Of a stretch of DNA of 41,180 bases, positions 31,399-39,820 are shown in pieces. Source of the stretch: an uncultured Pelagibacteraceae bacterium (GTDB taxonomy: Bacteria; Pseudomonadota; Alphaproteobacteria; Pelagibacterales; Pelagibacteraceae); NCBI GenBank assembly GCA_902636165.1, contig CACPQV010000004.1:1-41180 (forward strand). The letters are read 5' to 3'. The notes below the pieces were generated by a model. It searched no databases and had not been told where the DNA came from. It saw only the letters and a list, made by a program, of their open reading frames with translations. Each line of letters starts with the position of its first letter. Position 1 is the first letter of the stretch. Both the position numbers and the translations under genes were made by a program.

Positions 31399-31453
31399 AT
31401 TTAGTAATATTATATATAATTGTTATTAATTACCAAAATAAAAATTATAACAA

Positions 31454-32908
31454 ATGCCAGGTCAATTAGAAGCAATCAAAAAAGCCTCATTTTTTATTGA
31501 AAATAAAAAATATAATGAAGCAAAAAAAATTCTCCTAGAATTCGCGGAAAATAATAAAAATATAAAGCTAGATATAAAATTCTTTTTTACCATGTATTTA
31601 GTATCAAATGGATTAAAAGATATAAAAAACTCTAAAAGATATCTCGAAAAATGTTTAAAGATTGATGATAAAAATCATATAGCGTTGAATAATTTAGCGA
31701 ATATATATTTAAAAGAGGGAAATTTAATTAAAGCTGAAAAATTTTATTTAAAAGCATTAAATTTAAATAAAAATTATTTATTAGCTATAGTTAATTTAGC
31801 AATATTATATCAAGATACTGGAAAGTTAGATAAGTCAAAAAGATTTTATTTGAGAGCAATTGAATTAGCCCCAAAAAGGATATCTCTATATTTTAATTTA
31901 AGTAGAATAGATGAAAATTTCATAGATGATGAAAAAATAAATTATTTAATCAAATTGTTAAAAAGTGAAAAAAAAGAATTTTCTGAGTTGTCATATGGTT
32001 ATTTTATACTAGCTAATTATGAGAGAAAGAAAAAAAATTTTGACTCTGAGATGAACTACTTAAAAAGGGCTAATGACTATAATTTTCAATCAAGAAAATT
32101 AGCAAATCAAGAAACATTGAATTATTGGAATAATATAATTGTTAAAAAATACAACAATTTAAATTTTGTTAATAAAAAAAAAAATACTATTTTTGAAAAA
32201 ATTAATCCATTATTTATATTTGGATTACCAAGATCAGGTTCCACAATAACAGAAGTTTTGTTAAGATCTAATAATGATATTTATTCTTTTGGAGAAGCAA
32301 GTATCTTTAATGGTATCATTGCAAATATTTTTAGAAAGAACGAAAAAAGTGATATCAATTTAGAATTTGTAGGAGATAAAGTATACAAAATTTTTTTAGC
32401 AAGAAATTTTGATATGAAAAAAAATCGCTTTATAGATAAATCATTAGAAAATTTTTTTTATATAGATGTAATTTTAAAAATTTTTCCCAATGCAAAATTT
32501 ATTAATACTACAAGGAATATAGAAGACAATATTTTTGCAATTTACAAACAAACTCTAAGTAAGATTTCTTGGACACATTCTATTGAGGATATTTTGAGAT
32601 ACATGGATAATTATTTTAAAGTTATAGATTATTTTATTAAAAAATATCCAGATAAAATTTTTACTTTAAAACTAGAAGATTTATCATCAAAACCTAAGGA
32701 AATTACAAAAAAACTTTATAACTTTTGTGATTTAATTTGGACAGACGAGGTACTAGAGTTTCATAAAAAGAAAGATGTACTTATTTCAACTGCAAGCAAT
32801 ATTCAGGTAAGAGATAAAATTCAAAAATATGATTTTGACAGATATAAGCCATATAAAATTCTGTTAAGAAATTTTTTAGATCAATATAATTGGTTACCTA
32901 AAAAGTAA
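31454..32908 (+). CDS. TPR-repeat protein with C-terminal sulfotransferase domain
   Basis: TPR units ('HIALNNLANIYLKEGNLIKAEKFYLKALNLNKNYLLAIVNLAILYQDTGKLDKSKRFYLRAIELAP'); 'LFIFGLPRSGSTITEVLLRSN'; 'AKFINTTRNIEDNIFAIYKQ'. Confidence 0.93.
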   Translation: MPGQLEAIKKASFFIENKKYNEAKKILLEFAENNKNIKLDIKFFFTMYLVSNGLKDIKNSKRYLEKCLKIDDKNHIALNNLANIYLKEGNLIKAEKFYLKALNLNKNYLLAIVNLAILYQDTGKLDKSKRFYLRAIELAPKRISLYFNLSRIDENFIDDEKINYLIKLLKSEKKEFSELSYGYFILANYERKKKNFDSEMNYLKRANDYNFQSRKLANQETLNYWNNIIVKKYNNLNFVNKKKNTIFEKINPLFIFGLPRSGSTITEVLLRSNNDIYSFGEASIFNGIIANIFRKNEKSDINLEFVGDKVYKIFLARNFDMKKNRFIDKSLENFFYIDVILKIFPNAKFINTTRNIEDNIFAIYKQTLSKISWTHSIEDILRYMDNYFKVIDYFIKKYPDKIFTLKLEDLSSKPKEITKKLYNFCDLIWTDEVLEFHKKKDVLISTASNIQVRDKIQKYDFDRYKPYKILLRNFLDQYNWLPKK

Positions 32909-32920
32909 TTTTATTTATAC

Positions 32921-32949
32921 TTGCCAAAAAAAGAAACGTTATTTATAAT
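32921..32949 (+). promoter_or_regulatory. sigma70-type promoter of tRNA-Gly (TTGCCA-17-TATAAT)
   Basis: -35 TTGCCA 32921-32926, exact 17-bp spacer, -10 TATAAT 32944-32949, 13 bp before the tRNA. Confidence 0.75.
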
Positions 32950-32962
32950 TATTTCTTTATAA

Positions 32963-33037
32963 GCGGGCATAGCTCAGTGGTAGAGCGTCTCGTTGCCAAC
33001 GAGAAGGTCGAGGGTTCGACCCCCTTTGCCCGCTCCA
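32963..33037 (+). tRNA. tRNA-Gly (anticodon GCC), CCA encoded
   Basis: GCGGGCATAGCTCAGTGGTAGAGCGTCTCGTTGCCAACGAGAAGGTCGAGGGTTCGACCCCCTTTGCCCGCTCCA: acceptor GCGGGCA/TGCCCGC, D-arm, anticodon stem CTCGT/ACGAG with loop TGCCA, T-loop GGTTCGACCCC. Confidence 0.97.
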
Positions 33038-33051
33038 TTGGTTTTAAATTT

Positions 33052-33396
33052 ATGAATGATTTATTAGAAAAAAAATGTGTTCCTTGTGAGGGTGGTATAT
33101 CTGCTTTCGATATATCTGAAATTCACAAATATCAAAAAAAAGTTGATGGATGGGACATAGCTCAGGACGATAAAAAAAATTATATTTTAGAAAAAAAATT
33201 CAAATTTAAAAATTTTTTAGAAAGTCAAAATTTTGTGAATAAAGTTGGAGAAGTTTCAGAAAAAGAGGGTCATCACCCAGATATTTTTTTTGGATGGGGT
33301 TATGCAAAAATTAACATAACAACACATGCTATAAATGGCTTATCTGAAAATGATTTTATTTTAGCAGCTAAAATTGATAAAATACTTAGTGTTTAA
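33052..33396 (+). CDS. Pterin-4a-carbinolamine dehydratase (PCD/DCoH) family protein
   Basis: Start set to ATG 33052 because the listed ORF runs into the tRNA; 'LLEKKCVPCEGG', 'EKEGHHPDIFFGWGYAKINITTHAINGLSENDFILAAKID'. Confidence 0.95.
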   Translation: MNDLLEKKCVPCEGGISAFDISEIHKYQKKVDGWDIAQDDKKNYILEKKFKFKNFLESQNFVNKVGEVSEKEGHHPDIFFGWGYAKINITTHAINGLSENDFILAAKIDKILSV

Positions 33397-34939
33397 AGTG
33401 CCTTGTTTTAGAGAAAATTAATATCGTATTTGTTTTATCTGCAAATTTTATTATTTCTTTGTCTCTAATTGATCCGCTTGGTTGGATTACAGCAGAGACA
33501 CCGGATTGTATCAATTTTTCAATACCATCAACAAATGGAAAAAAAGCATCAGATGCTGCAACAATTTCTTTTTCATTTTTTTTGAACTTTTTCATTTTCT
33601 CTATGGCAATTTTACAACTATCGAGTCTACTTGGTTGACCAGAGCCAATACCAATCGTTGTCTTGTTACTGGCTAGTACAATTGCATTTGATTTAACATT
33701 ACGACAAACATTGAATGCAAATAATAAATTATCTAATTGTGATTTGTTTGGCTTTTTCTTAGAAACAATTTTAAAATTATTTTTTTTAAAAAAAATATTA
33801 TCTTTTGATTGAATCAAGAATGAGTTTTCAGCTGAGTTTACTTGAAAAATTTCATTATTTTTGTAATTTGTTGAGTCTATGATTCTCAGATTTTTTTTTA
33901 ATTTTAATAATTTAAGCGCACTCGGTTCAAAACCATTTGCTATGATTACTTCTAAAAAAGTTTTACATAATTCATTAGCTAAATTTTTATTGACTCTAAA
34001 ATTAAAAAAAACAATTCCTCCAAATGCGCTTATAGGATCACATTCGAGCGCAGATTTATAACTATCAATTTTATTTTTTAAAATAGAAACTCCACATGGA
34101 TTAGCGTGTTTAATGATAACTGTGCCTCTATTTTTTGGTAAATTTTTAGATATTGCTAAAGCAGAAAAAATATCATTATAATTGTTATAGCTTAAATGCT
34201 TGCCATGAATTTTTTTTAAATCGAAATTTTTATTTTTTGAATAAATTGCAGAAATTTGATGGGGATTTTCCCCATATCTTAATTTTTCAATTAGATTTCC
34301 ATAAATAATTTTTTTATCTGTAAAGTTTTTATTTGTTAAGGATTCAAAGTAATTTGCAATAACAGAATCATAATATGCGCTTTCATTGAATGCTAATTGA
34401 GACAATTTTTTTCTAAAGTCTAATGTTGTTGCACCCTTAAATTTTTTTAATTGATTAATCAGATCGGCGTATTGTCCAATTGAGGTTATTACTGTAACAT
34501 CATAATAATTTTTTGCAGCACTTCTAACTAACGCAGGGCCCCCAATATCAATTTTTTCAATTATCTTATTATGATTTTTTGTTGTCTCTAAAGTTTTTTC
34601 AAAAGGATAAAAGTTTACAATTATTAAATCTATATTTTGAAAATTATTAATTTTGATTTCGTTTTTATGAGATTTATTATTTCTTTTATTAAGTATCCCA
34701 GCGTGAATTTTCGGATGAAGCGTTTTTACCCGGCCATCAAGAATTTCATTAAAACCTGTAAAATCGGAAACATCAATACAATCATAACCTAATCTTTTTA
34801 TTGTTTTATATGTGCCACCAGAGCTAATTAGTTGAATCTTATTTTTTTTCAAAGTTTCTAATAAATCTCTTAGATTTGATTTATCTGAAATTGAAATCAA
34901 AGCAGTTTTTATTTTTTTCATATTTTTTTTATTTTCCAT
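33386..34939 (-). CDS. purH: Bifunctional AICAR transformylase/IMP cyclohydrolase (alternative start 34921)
   Basis: 'KTALISISDKSNLRDLLETL', 'DGRVKTLHPKIHAGIL', 'LRYGENPHQ', 'KHANPCGVS', 'IGSGQPSRLDS'. Confidence 0.98.
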   Translation of the reverse strand: MENKKNMKKIKTALISISDKSNLRDLLETLKKNKIQLISSGGTYKTIKRLGYDCIDVSDFTGFNEILDGRVKTLHPKIHAGILNKRNNKSHKNEIKINNFQNIDLIIVNFYPFEKTLETTKNHNKIIEKIDIGGPALVRSAAKNYYDVTVITSIGQYADLINQLKKFKGATTLDFRKKLSQLAFNESAYYDSVIANYFESLTNKNFTDKKIIYGNLIEKLRYGENPHQISAIYSKNKNFDLKKIHGKHLSYNNYNDIFSALAISKNLPKNRGTVIIKHANPCGVSILKNKIDSYKSALECDPISAFGGIVFFNFRVNKNLANELCKTFLEVIIANGFEPSALKLLKLKKNLRIIDSTNYKNNEIFQVNSAENSFLIQSKDNIFFKKNNFKIVSKKKPNKSQLDNLLFAFNVCRNVKSNAIVLASNKTTIGIGSGQPSRLDSCKIAIEKMKKFKKNEKEIVAASDAFFPFVDGIEKLIQSGVSAVIQPSGSIRDKEIIKFADKTNTILIFSKTRHFKH

Positions 34940-36525
34940 TTAATATTTTCTGTTTCGTTATTTGAAATTCCAGAAACGAATATATTTTGATTATCTGTAT
35001 ATGAATTTTTATTTCCAAAATATAAACCGTTATCAATATTTATATCATAATTATCACATGTAAATTTCCAACCCTCGTCATCTAATTCTATAAGTATTGA
35101 TTTACCATCTTGGGTTTTCATAAGTTTTACGTCTGGTTCAACGTGAAATCGAATGTCAAATTTGTAATTCCTATTTACTTTTTTTTGTATCATATCATAA
35201 CCCACGAAAATTTCTTGTTCAGGAAAAAATTCAATATTTCTCTCGTGGATAATGTCATATTTTTTTTGGTATCCATCATGAGAAACACTAATTTTCCAAT
35301 AATTTTTTTCAAAAACCATCTCTTTTTTTGTAATTCTTAAACCTTTATTCACTAAAAACGAGTTATGAACATTCTTAAATTTACAAGAAGAATTATCATC
35401 TATAACCAATGTATTTTGAGCAGCAGTTGATTTTGATAATTTATTTAATTTAAGATTTCTTTTGCTGTGATAACCACAATTACTAATTAATTTTTTACCA
35501 TTAGAGATTATTTCAAAAGACAATGCACCCGATTGATATTCTTTAGAGAAAAAGTAATTTGGTGACGGACCTGCATCCATAGTAAGACACATTTTTTTAT
35601 TTCTTAAAATTATATACCCCCCATAATCTTGATTATCATTTCTGAATTTATAACCCAGTCTTTTGAGATAATTATCAAAATCAATGTTTTCAGAAATATT
35701 GTTTCCATTGTAAAGTAGATCACTTTTTATATTTTGCCAAACAAAAGCATAACCTTGACCAAGGTAATAAATTGTTTCATCAATATGCTCTGGAATATTA
35801 TTTTGAGATTCTTTGAACCATTCTCTGATTAAGATAAAATATTTTAAATAAAATATTAATTGCTTAATACTCCTTGATTTAGGAAAACCAGAATTATCAA
35901 GAGTTATTTTAGATATCTTTTTTAATAAATTTAAGCCGTAAGATAAGTATTTTTTGTCATTATTGAAACAAAGCCCGACTAAAATAATTGATGCACAACC
36001 AATCATTTTATCTTCTATAAATTTTGATCTATTTATCTCATTAATCAGATGATTTGTTTGTTTTTGAATTATAATATTAAAATCAGTTTTGTATTGGTCT
36101 CTACTTTCTTCATAAGTGAGATCATGATTTGACAGCCAAGCAATAATTCTTTTTGCAGTTAAATCAAAATTCCAAGTTTTTGAGTTATATTTATGATTAT
36201 GCGCTATCCAATTTTTAATAACAGATTGAGTATTTTCTTTTGAAGACTTCAAGTCTAAACTAAAAAGCCAATAAAAGTTATTCAATTTTCTAAAATCTTT
36301 TTTGTTGACTAATTTAACATCCCAAATTTTATTTAATGCAAAGTCTTCAATTTTGATTTTTTTTTTCTGATATTTTATTAATGAAGAAAGTAAATGGGGG
36401 CTTGGTTTATAAATTAAATTCTGATTATGAATTCTTGAAATTTTTTTATTGTACAGGCTGGAATGTAAGTACAATTCACGTAATTTATTAAAAATATTAA
36501 AAAAAAATTGATTTATGTAAATCAT
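34918..36525 (-). CDS. Heparinase II/III-family protein
   Basis: 'WNFDLTAKRIIAWLSNHDL', 'YGGYIILRNKKMCLTMDAGPSPNYFFSKEYQSGALSFEIISNGKKLISNCGY', 'STAAQNTLVIDD'; next to purH. Confidence 0.92.
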   Translation of the reverse strand: MIYINQFFFNIFNKLRELYLHSSLYNKKISRIHNQNLIYKPSPHLLSSLIKYQKKKIKIEDFALNKIWDVKLVNKKDFRKLNNFYWLFSLDLKSSKENTQSVIKNWIAHNHKYNSKTWNFDLTAKRIIAWLSNHDLTYEESRDQYKTDFNIIIQKQTNHLINEINRSKFIEDKMIGCASIILVGLCFNNDKKYLSYGLNLLKKISKITLDNSGFPKSRSIKQLIFYLKYFILIREWFKESQNNIPEHIDETIYYLGQGYAFVWQNIKSDLLYNGNNISENIDFDNYLKRLGYKFRNDNQDYGGYIILRNKKMCLTMDAGPSPNYFFSKEYQSGALSFEIISNGKKLISNCGYHSKRNLKLNKLSKSTAAQNTLVIDDNSSCKFKNVHNSFLVNKGLRITKKEMVFEKNYWKISVSHDGYQKKYDIIHERNIEFFPEQEIFVGYDMIQKKVNRNYKFDIRFHVEPDVKLMKTQDGKSILIELDDEGWKFTCDNYDINIDNGLYFGNKNSYTDNQNIFVSGISNNETENIKWKIKKI

Positions 36526-36529
36526 GAAA

Positions 36530-37189
36530 TTATTTCGATTTTAATAATTCAATATTTTTTTTTATATCTCCATTATTACTTTTAAAAATTGTTGTTCCAG
36601 AAACTAATATGTTTGCTCCTGCTTTTATTGCTTCTTTTGAATTATCAAAATTAATGCCTCCATCAATTTCAATATCAAAATTGAGATCTTTATTTTTCTG
36701 TATTTCTTTGAGCTCTTTAATTTTTACTAAAACCTCAGGCATAAATTTTTGTCCACCAAAACCAGGGTTAACACTCATAATAAGAATTAAGTCAATTTTA
36801 TCTAAATATTCTTTAATAACATCAACTTTAGTCTCAGGATTTAAGGAAACCCCAACTTTTTTGTTAAATTCTTTTATCTTTAAGATGGATGAATTTAGAT
36901 CTTCAGTAGCTTCTGGATGAATAGTAATAATATCTGCACCAGCATCAGAATATGCCTCTATGTATTTATGCACTGGAGAAATCATTAAATGAACATCAAA
37001 TATCATTGATGATTGTTTTTTTAAGGCTTTTATAACCGGAGGCCCGATAGTTAAATTCGGAACAAAATGCCCATCCATTACATCTACATGAATCATGTCA
37101 GCCCCAGCATCTTCTAAACGTTTTATTTCATTACCTAATTGGCTAAAATCAGCAGATAAAATTGATGGTGATATTTGTATTTTTTTCAT
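36530..37189 (-). CDS. rpe: Ribulose-phosphate 3-epimerase
   Basis: 'ISPSILSADFSQLGNEIKRLEDAGADMIHVDVMDGHFVPNLTIGPPVI', 'LIMSVNPGFGGQKFMPEVL', 'IEIDGGIN'. Confidence 0.99.
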   Translation of the reverse strand: MKKIQISPSILSADFSQLGNEIKRLEDAGADMIHVDVMDGHFVPNLTIGPPVIKALKKQSSMIFDVHLMISPVHKYIEAYSDAGADIITIHPEATEDLNSSILKIKEFNKKVGVSLNPETKVDVIKEYLDKIDLILIMSVNPGFGGQKFMPEVLVKIKELKEIQKNKDLNFDIEIDGGINFDNSKEAIKAGANILVSGTTIFKSNNGDIKKNIELLKSK

Positions 37190-37216
37190 TGATAGCTAAA
37201 TTACTAGTATCAATTT

Positions 37217-37573
37217 TTAAAATTTAATTGAATTAAAAAATTGATAAATTTGTCTCGAAATTTCGCTTTCTAAAGGAAAAGATAACATTCCCATTACAGA
37301 ATATCCCAAAATCCATGGCATTAAATAAAATCTTATCATAAAGAAAAACCAAGCAACATATAGTGGAACTATTGGTTGAATAATAAATTCGGGTGTAATT
37401 GGTTTGAAAATACGCAGTAACGGATTGGTAAATTTTACGAACACTTTCATGAAAAAAAATTGAGAGTCCTCTTTTTGAAAAATATTCATTGCTACTCTCC
37501 CGATTAATGTCCACATTATTACCCCAAGTATATAGTCAATGATATACACCATTGGGTGAAAATTAGCCGACAT
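37217..37573 (-). CDS. YggT-like integral membrane protein
   Basis: 'VYIIDYILGVIMWTLIGRVAMNIF...FVKFTNPLLRIFKPITPEFIIQPIVPLYVAWFFFMIRFYL' resembles the YggT repeat. Confidence 0.7.
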   Translation of the reverse strand: MSANFHPMVYIIDYILGVIMWTLIGRVAMNIFQKEDSQFFFMKVFVKFTNPLLRIFKPITPEFIIQPIVPLYVAWFFFMIRFYLMPWILGYSVMGMLSFPLESEISRQIYQFFNSIKF

Positions 37574-37605
37574 TTAGAATTTATATTGGAAAAAGACTTG
37601 AATTA

Positions 37606-37631
37606 AAAGGGGCGAAATTAATCGCCCCTTT
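37606..37631 (-). terminator. Intrinsic terminator-like hairpin downstream of the actP-like gene
   Basis: Perfect 10-bp stem AAAGGGGCGA-AATTAA-TCGCCCCTTT; on the minus strand followed by TAATT; 11 bp past the symporter stop. Confidence 0.85.
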
Positions 37632-37641
37632 AAATAATTAT

Positions 37642-39456
37642 TTAGTGTTGTTTGCCAAGGATCGATTTACCTGACGGTACACGAACCTCATCAACCATTT
37701 TTTGCGTTGCAGCACTAGGTTCTGAAGTCATTAAACTGACCACCACCATAGCTACTAAGCTGACAGCTGAACCAAAGATACCAAATGTTAACTGCGTAAT
37801 ACCTAAGAATCCACTTCCGCCGTTTCTTACCCAAATTAGGTAACCAGCACCAGAAATTAATCCTAAAGCCATACCAGCTATAGCACCTTCTCTGTTAGCT
37901 CTCTTCCACCATACACCAAGTACAAGTGGGAAGAATAATCCAGACATCGCAAAGTCAAAAGCCCAGATTACCGAACCTAAGATACCTTGAATCTCAAGAG
38001 CTGCGATTGTTGCTCCAGCAAAACCAATTACTACAAGTAGTACCCTTGCAACAACTAGTCTCTTAGCAGTCTCAGCTTTCGGATCGATGATCTTATAGTA
38101 AACATCGTGTGAGATTGCGTTTGCAATTGCTAGAATCAAACCATCCGCTGTTGACATGGCAGCAGCCATACCTCCAGCAGCAACTAGACCTGAGATTACG
38201 TATGGTAATCCAGCTATTTCCGGAGTTGCTAACACAACGGCTTTACCACCCATGAAAAACTCATTTAATTCAAGAGTTCCATTTCCGTTAAAGTCGCTTA
38301 CAAACATTAAGTTTGCTTGGTTCCAGTTTTGATACCAATCTATCGCTTGAACTTCTGAAATTGATTTACCAATAATACCTGTTGGTAATGACGGATCAAT
38401 CAATGACAACTTAGATAGTGTCGCTAACATTGGAGCAGAAGAATAAAGTAGGAAGATAAAGAATAATGACCAACCTACTGATTTTCTAGCTGCTTTTACA
38501 CTTGGAGTAGTAAAATATCTCATCATAACATGAGGCAATGAAGCTGTTCCCATCATCATCGCTAATGCTAGTGAAATAAATGCCCAAGGTGATGCGTTCA
38601 CTGCTGAATGAGCTTTAGTTATTCCAGCCAAACCTTTTGGTACTTCTTTTAGATTTTCAGCAGAGTTTTTGACAAAACCAAACTGAGCCTCTAATTCAGC
38701 TATTCTGGAAACTTCATCAGCTAACATGAAGTGAGGGAAGAAACCCGCACCCATTTTGTTACTGATCCAGAATACTGGTAATAAGTAAGCTATGATTAGT
38801 ACGATATATTGAGCTACCTGTGTCCAAGTTACACCTCTCATACCACCAAGCATTGAACAAAGTAAGATACTTATAAGTCCAACGTATACAGCGTATTGGA
38901 ATGGAATATCAAGTGCAACAGATGCAATTGTACCTGTGGCGTTAATTTGTGCAGTCACATAAGTAAATGATGCAACAGTTAAAACAACCACTGCCATGAA
39001 TCTACTTAAATTACCACCGTATCTTGTACCAATAAAATCTGGAACTGTGTAGCAGCCAAATTTTCTTAAGTAGGGAGCAAGTAACGATGCGACTAATACA
39101 TATCCACCAGTCCAACCTACAAGTAGTGCCATATAACCGTAACCTTTAAAGTAAATACCACCCGCCATTGCAACGAATGAAGCGCCAGACATCCAGTCTG
39201 CTGCTGTCGCCATTCCGTTGAAAACGGTCGGTACCTGTCTTCCAGCTACGTAATAAGCATCAGCTTGAGCTGTACGTGATAGATAACCAATTATAGCATA
39301 GATGGCTACTGTGAAGGCAACGAAACAAATACCAATTGTTTTCGCTGTCATACCCATCTGCTCGGCAATTGACATAATGATTATGAAACCTAAAAATCCT
39401 CCTGTATAGATTCCATAAACCTTAGGTAAATTGTCTATAAAATTACCTTTAATCAT
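37642..39456 (-). CDS. Sodium:solute symporter, ActP/VC_2705-like (probable acetate or monocarboxylate uptake)
   Basis: 'YYVAGRQVPTVFNGMATAADWMSGASFVAMAGGIYFKGYGYMALLVGWTGGYVLVASLLAPYLRKFG', 'GLVAAGGMAAAMSTADGLILAIANAISHD'; next to acs. Confidence 0.95.
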   Translation of the reverse strand: MIKGNFIDNLPKVYGIYTGGFLGFIIIMSIAEQMGMTAKTIGICFVAFTVAIYAIIGYLSRTAQADAYYVAGRQVPTVFNGMATAADWMSGASFVAMAGGIYFKGYGYMALLVGWTGGYVLVASLLAPYLRKFGCYTVPDFIGTRYGGNLSRFMAVVVLTVASFTYVTAQINATGTIASVALDIPFQYAVYVGLISILLCSMLGGMRGVTWTQVAQYIVLIIAYLLPVFWISNKMGAGFFPHFMLADEVSRIAELEAQFGFVKNSAENLKEVPKGLAGITKAHSAVNASPWAFISLALAMMMGTASLPHVMMRYFTTPSVKAARKSVGWSLFFIFLLYSSAPMLATLSKLSLIDPSLPTGIIGKSISEVQAIDWYQNWNQANLMFVSDFNGNGTLELNEFFMGGKAVVLATPEIAGLPYVISGLVAAGGMAAAMSTADGLILAIANAISHDVYYKIIDPKAETAKRLVVARVLLVVIGFAGATIAALEIQGILGSVIWAFDFAMSGLFFPLVLGVWWKRANREGAIAGMALGLISGAGYLIWVRNGGSGFLGITQLTFGIFGSAVSLVAMVVVSLMTSEPSAATQKMVDEVRVPSGKSILGKQH

Positions 39457-39716
39457 TAGTCATCTCCTCTTTCACTAAAGCCGAATTCCTCGTCAATTTT
39501 TTCCTGTCTATTTGCAAACCAGAAAATAAGGATTACAAAAATTCCAAGAGAACCTTGACATGTGAACCAATAAGTTAATGGATAACCAAATGGTCCCGTA
39601 ACTTCGTTCATTTCAGCCCCAAATAGGAAGATGCCAATCGAGAAAACAAACCAAATTGCTAAAGTCATCATTAGCAAACCTTTGGATTTTTCCCAGTGTT
39701 GTTGTTGTTTTGACAT
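39456..39716 (-). CDS. Small subunit of sodium:solute symporter (DUF4212-like)
   Basis: 'QQHWEKSKGLLMMTLAIWFVFSIGIFLFGAEMNEVTGPFGYPLTYWFTCQGSLGIFVILIFWFANRQEKIDEEFG'; overlaps the symporter start. Confidence 0.93.
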   Translation of the reverse strand: MSKQQQHWEKSKGLLMMTLAIWFVFSIGIFLFGAEMNEVTGPFGYPLTYWFTCQGSLGIFVILIFWFANRQEKIDEEFGFSERGDD

Positions 39717-39820
39717 TTATACCTCTCTCTTTTTAGTTATAACTGGCCAAAACCATAACCATTATAAAATAGATTTAAAGTGTTAAAATTGGTACATTTA
39801 TAAGCGTTTTCTAGTTATAA

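Noticed and set aside
32963-33037. tRNA-Gly as an attachment site of an integrated element
   Set aside because: No integrase and no duplicated tRNA 3' end seen in the window.
32977-33051. N-terminal extension of the PCD ORF into the tRNA
   Set aside because: The extension translates tRNA-Gly sequence; ATG at 33052 gives a normal PCD start.
34918-36525. Heparinase-like gene as part of a sulfated-polysaccharide locus with the sulfotransferases
   Set aside because: A heparinase-like gene next to purH is common in alphaproteobacteria, so linkage to the sulfotransferases is probably coincidental.
37233-37514. 93-aa minus-strand ORF overlapping the YggT-like gene
   Set aside because: Alternative frame of the same strand; the 118-aa frame has clear TM/YggT-like features.
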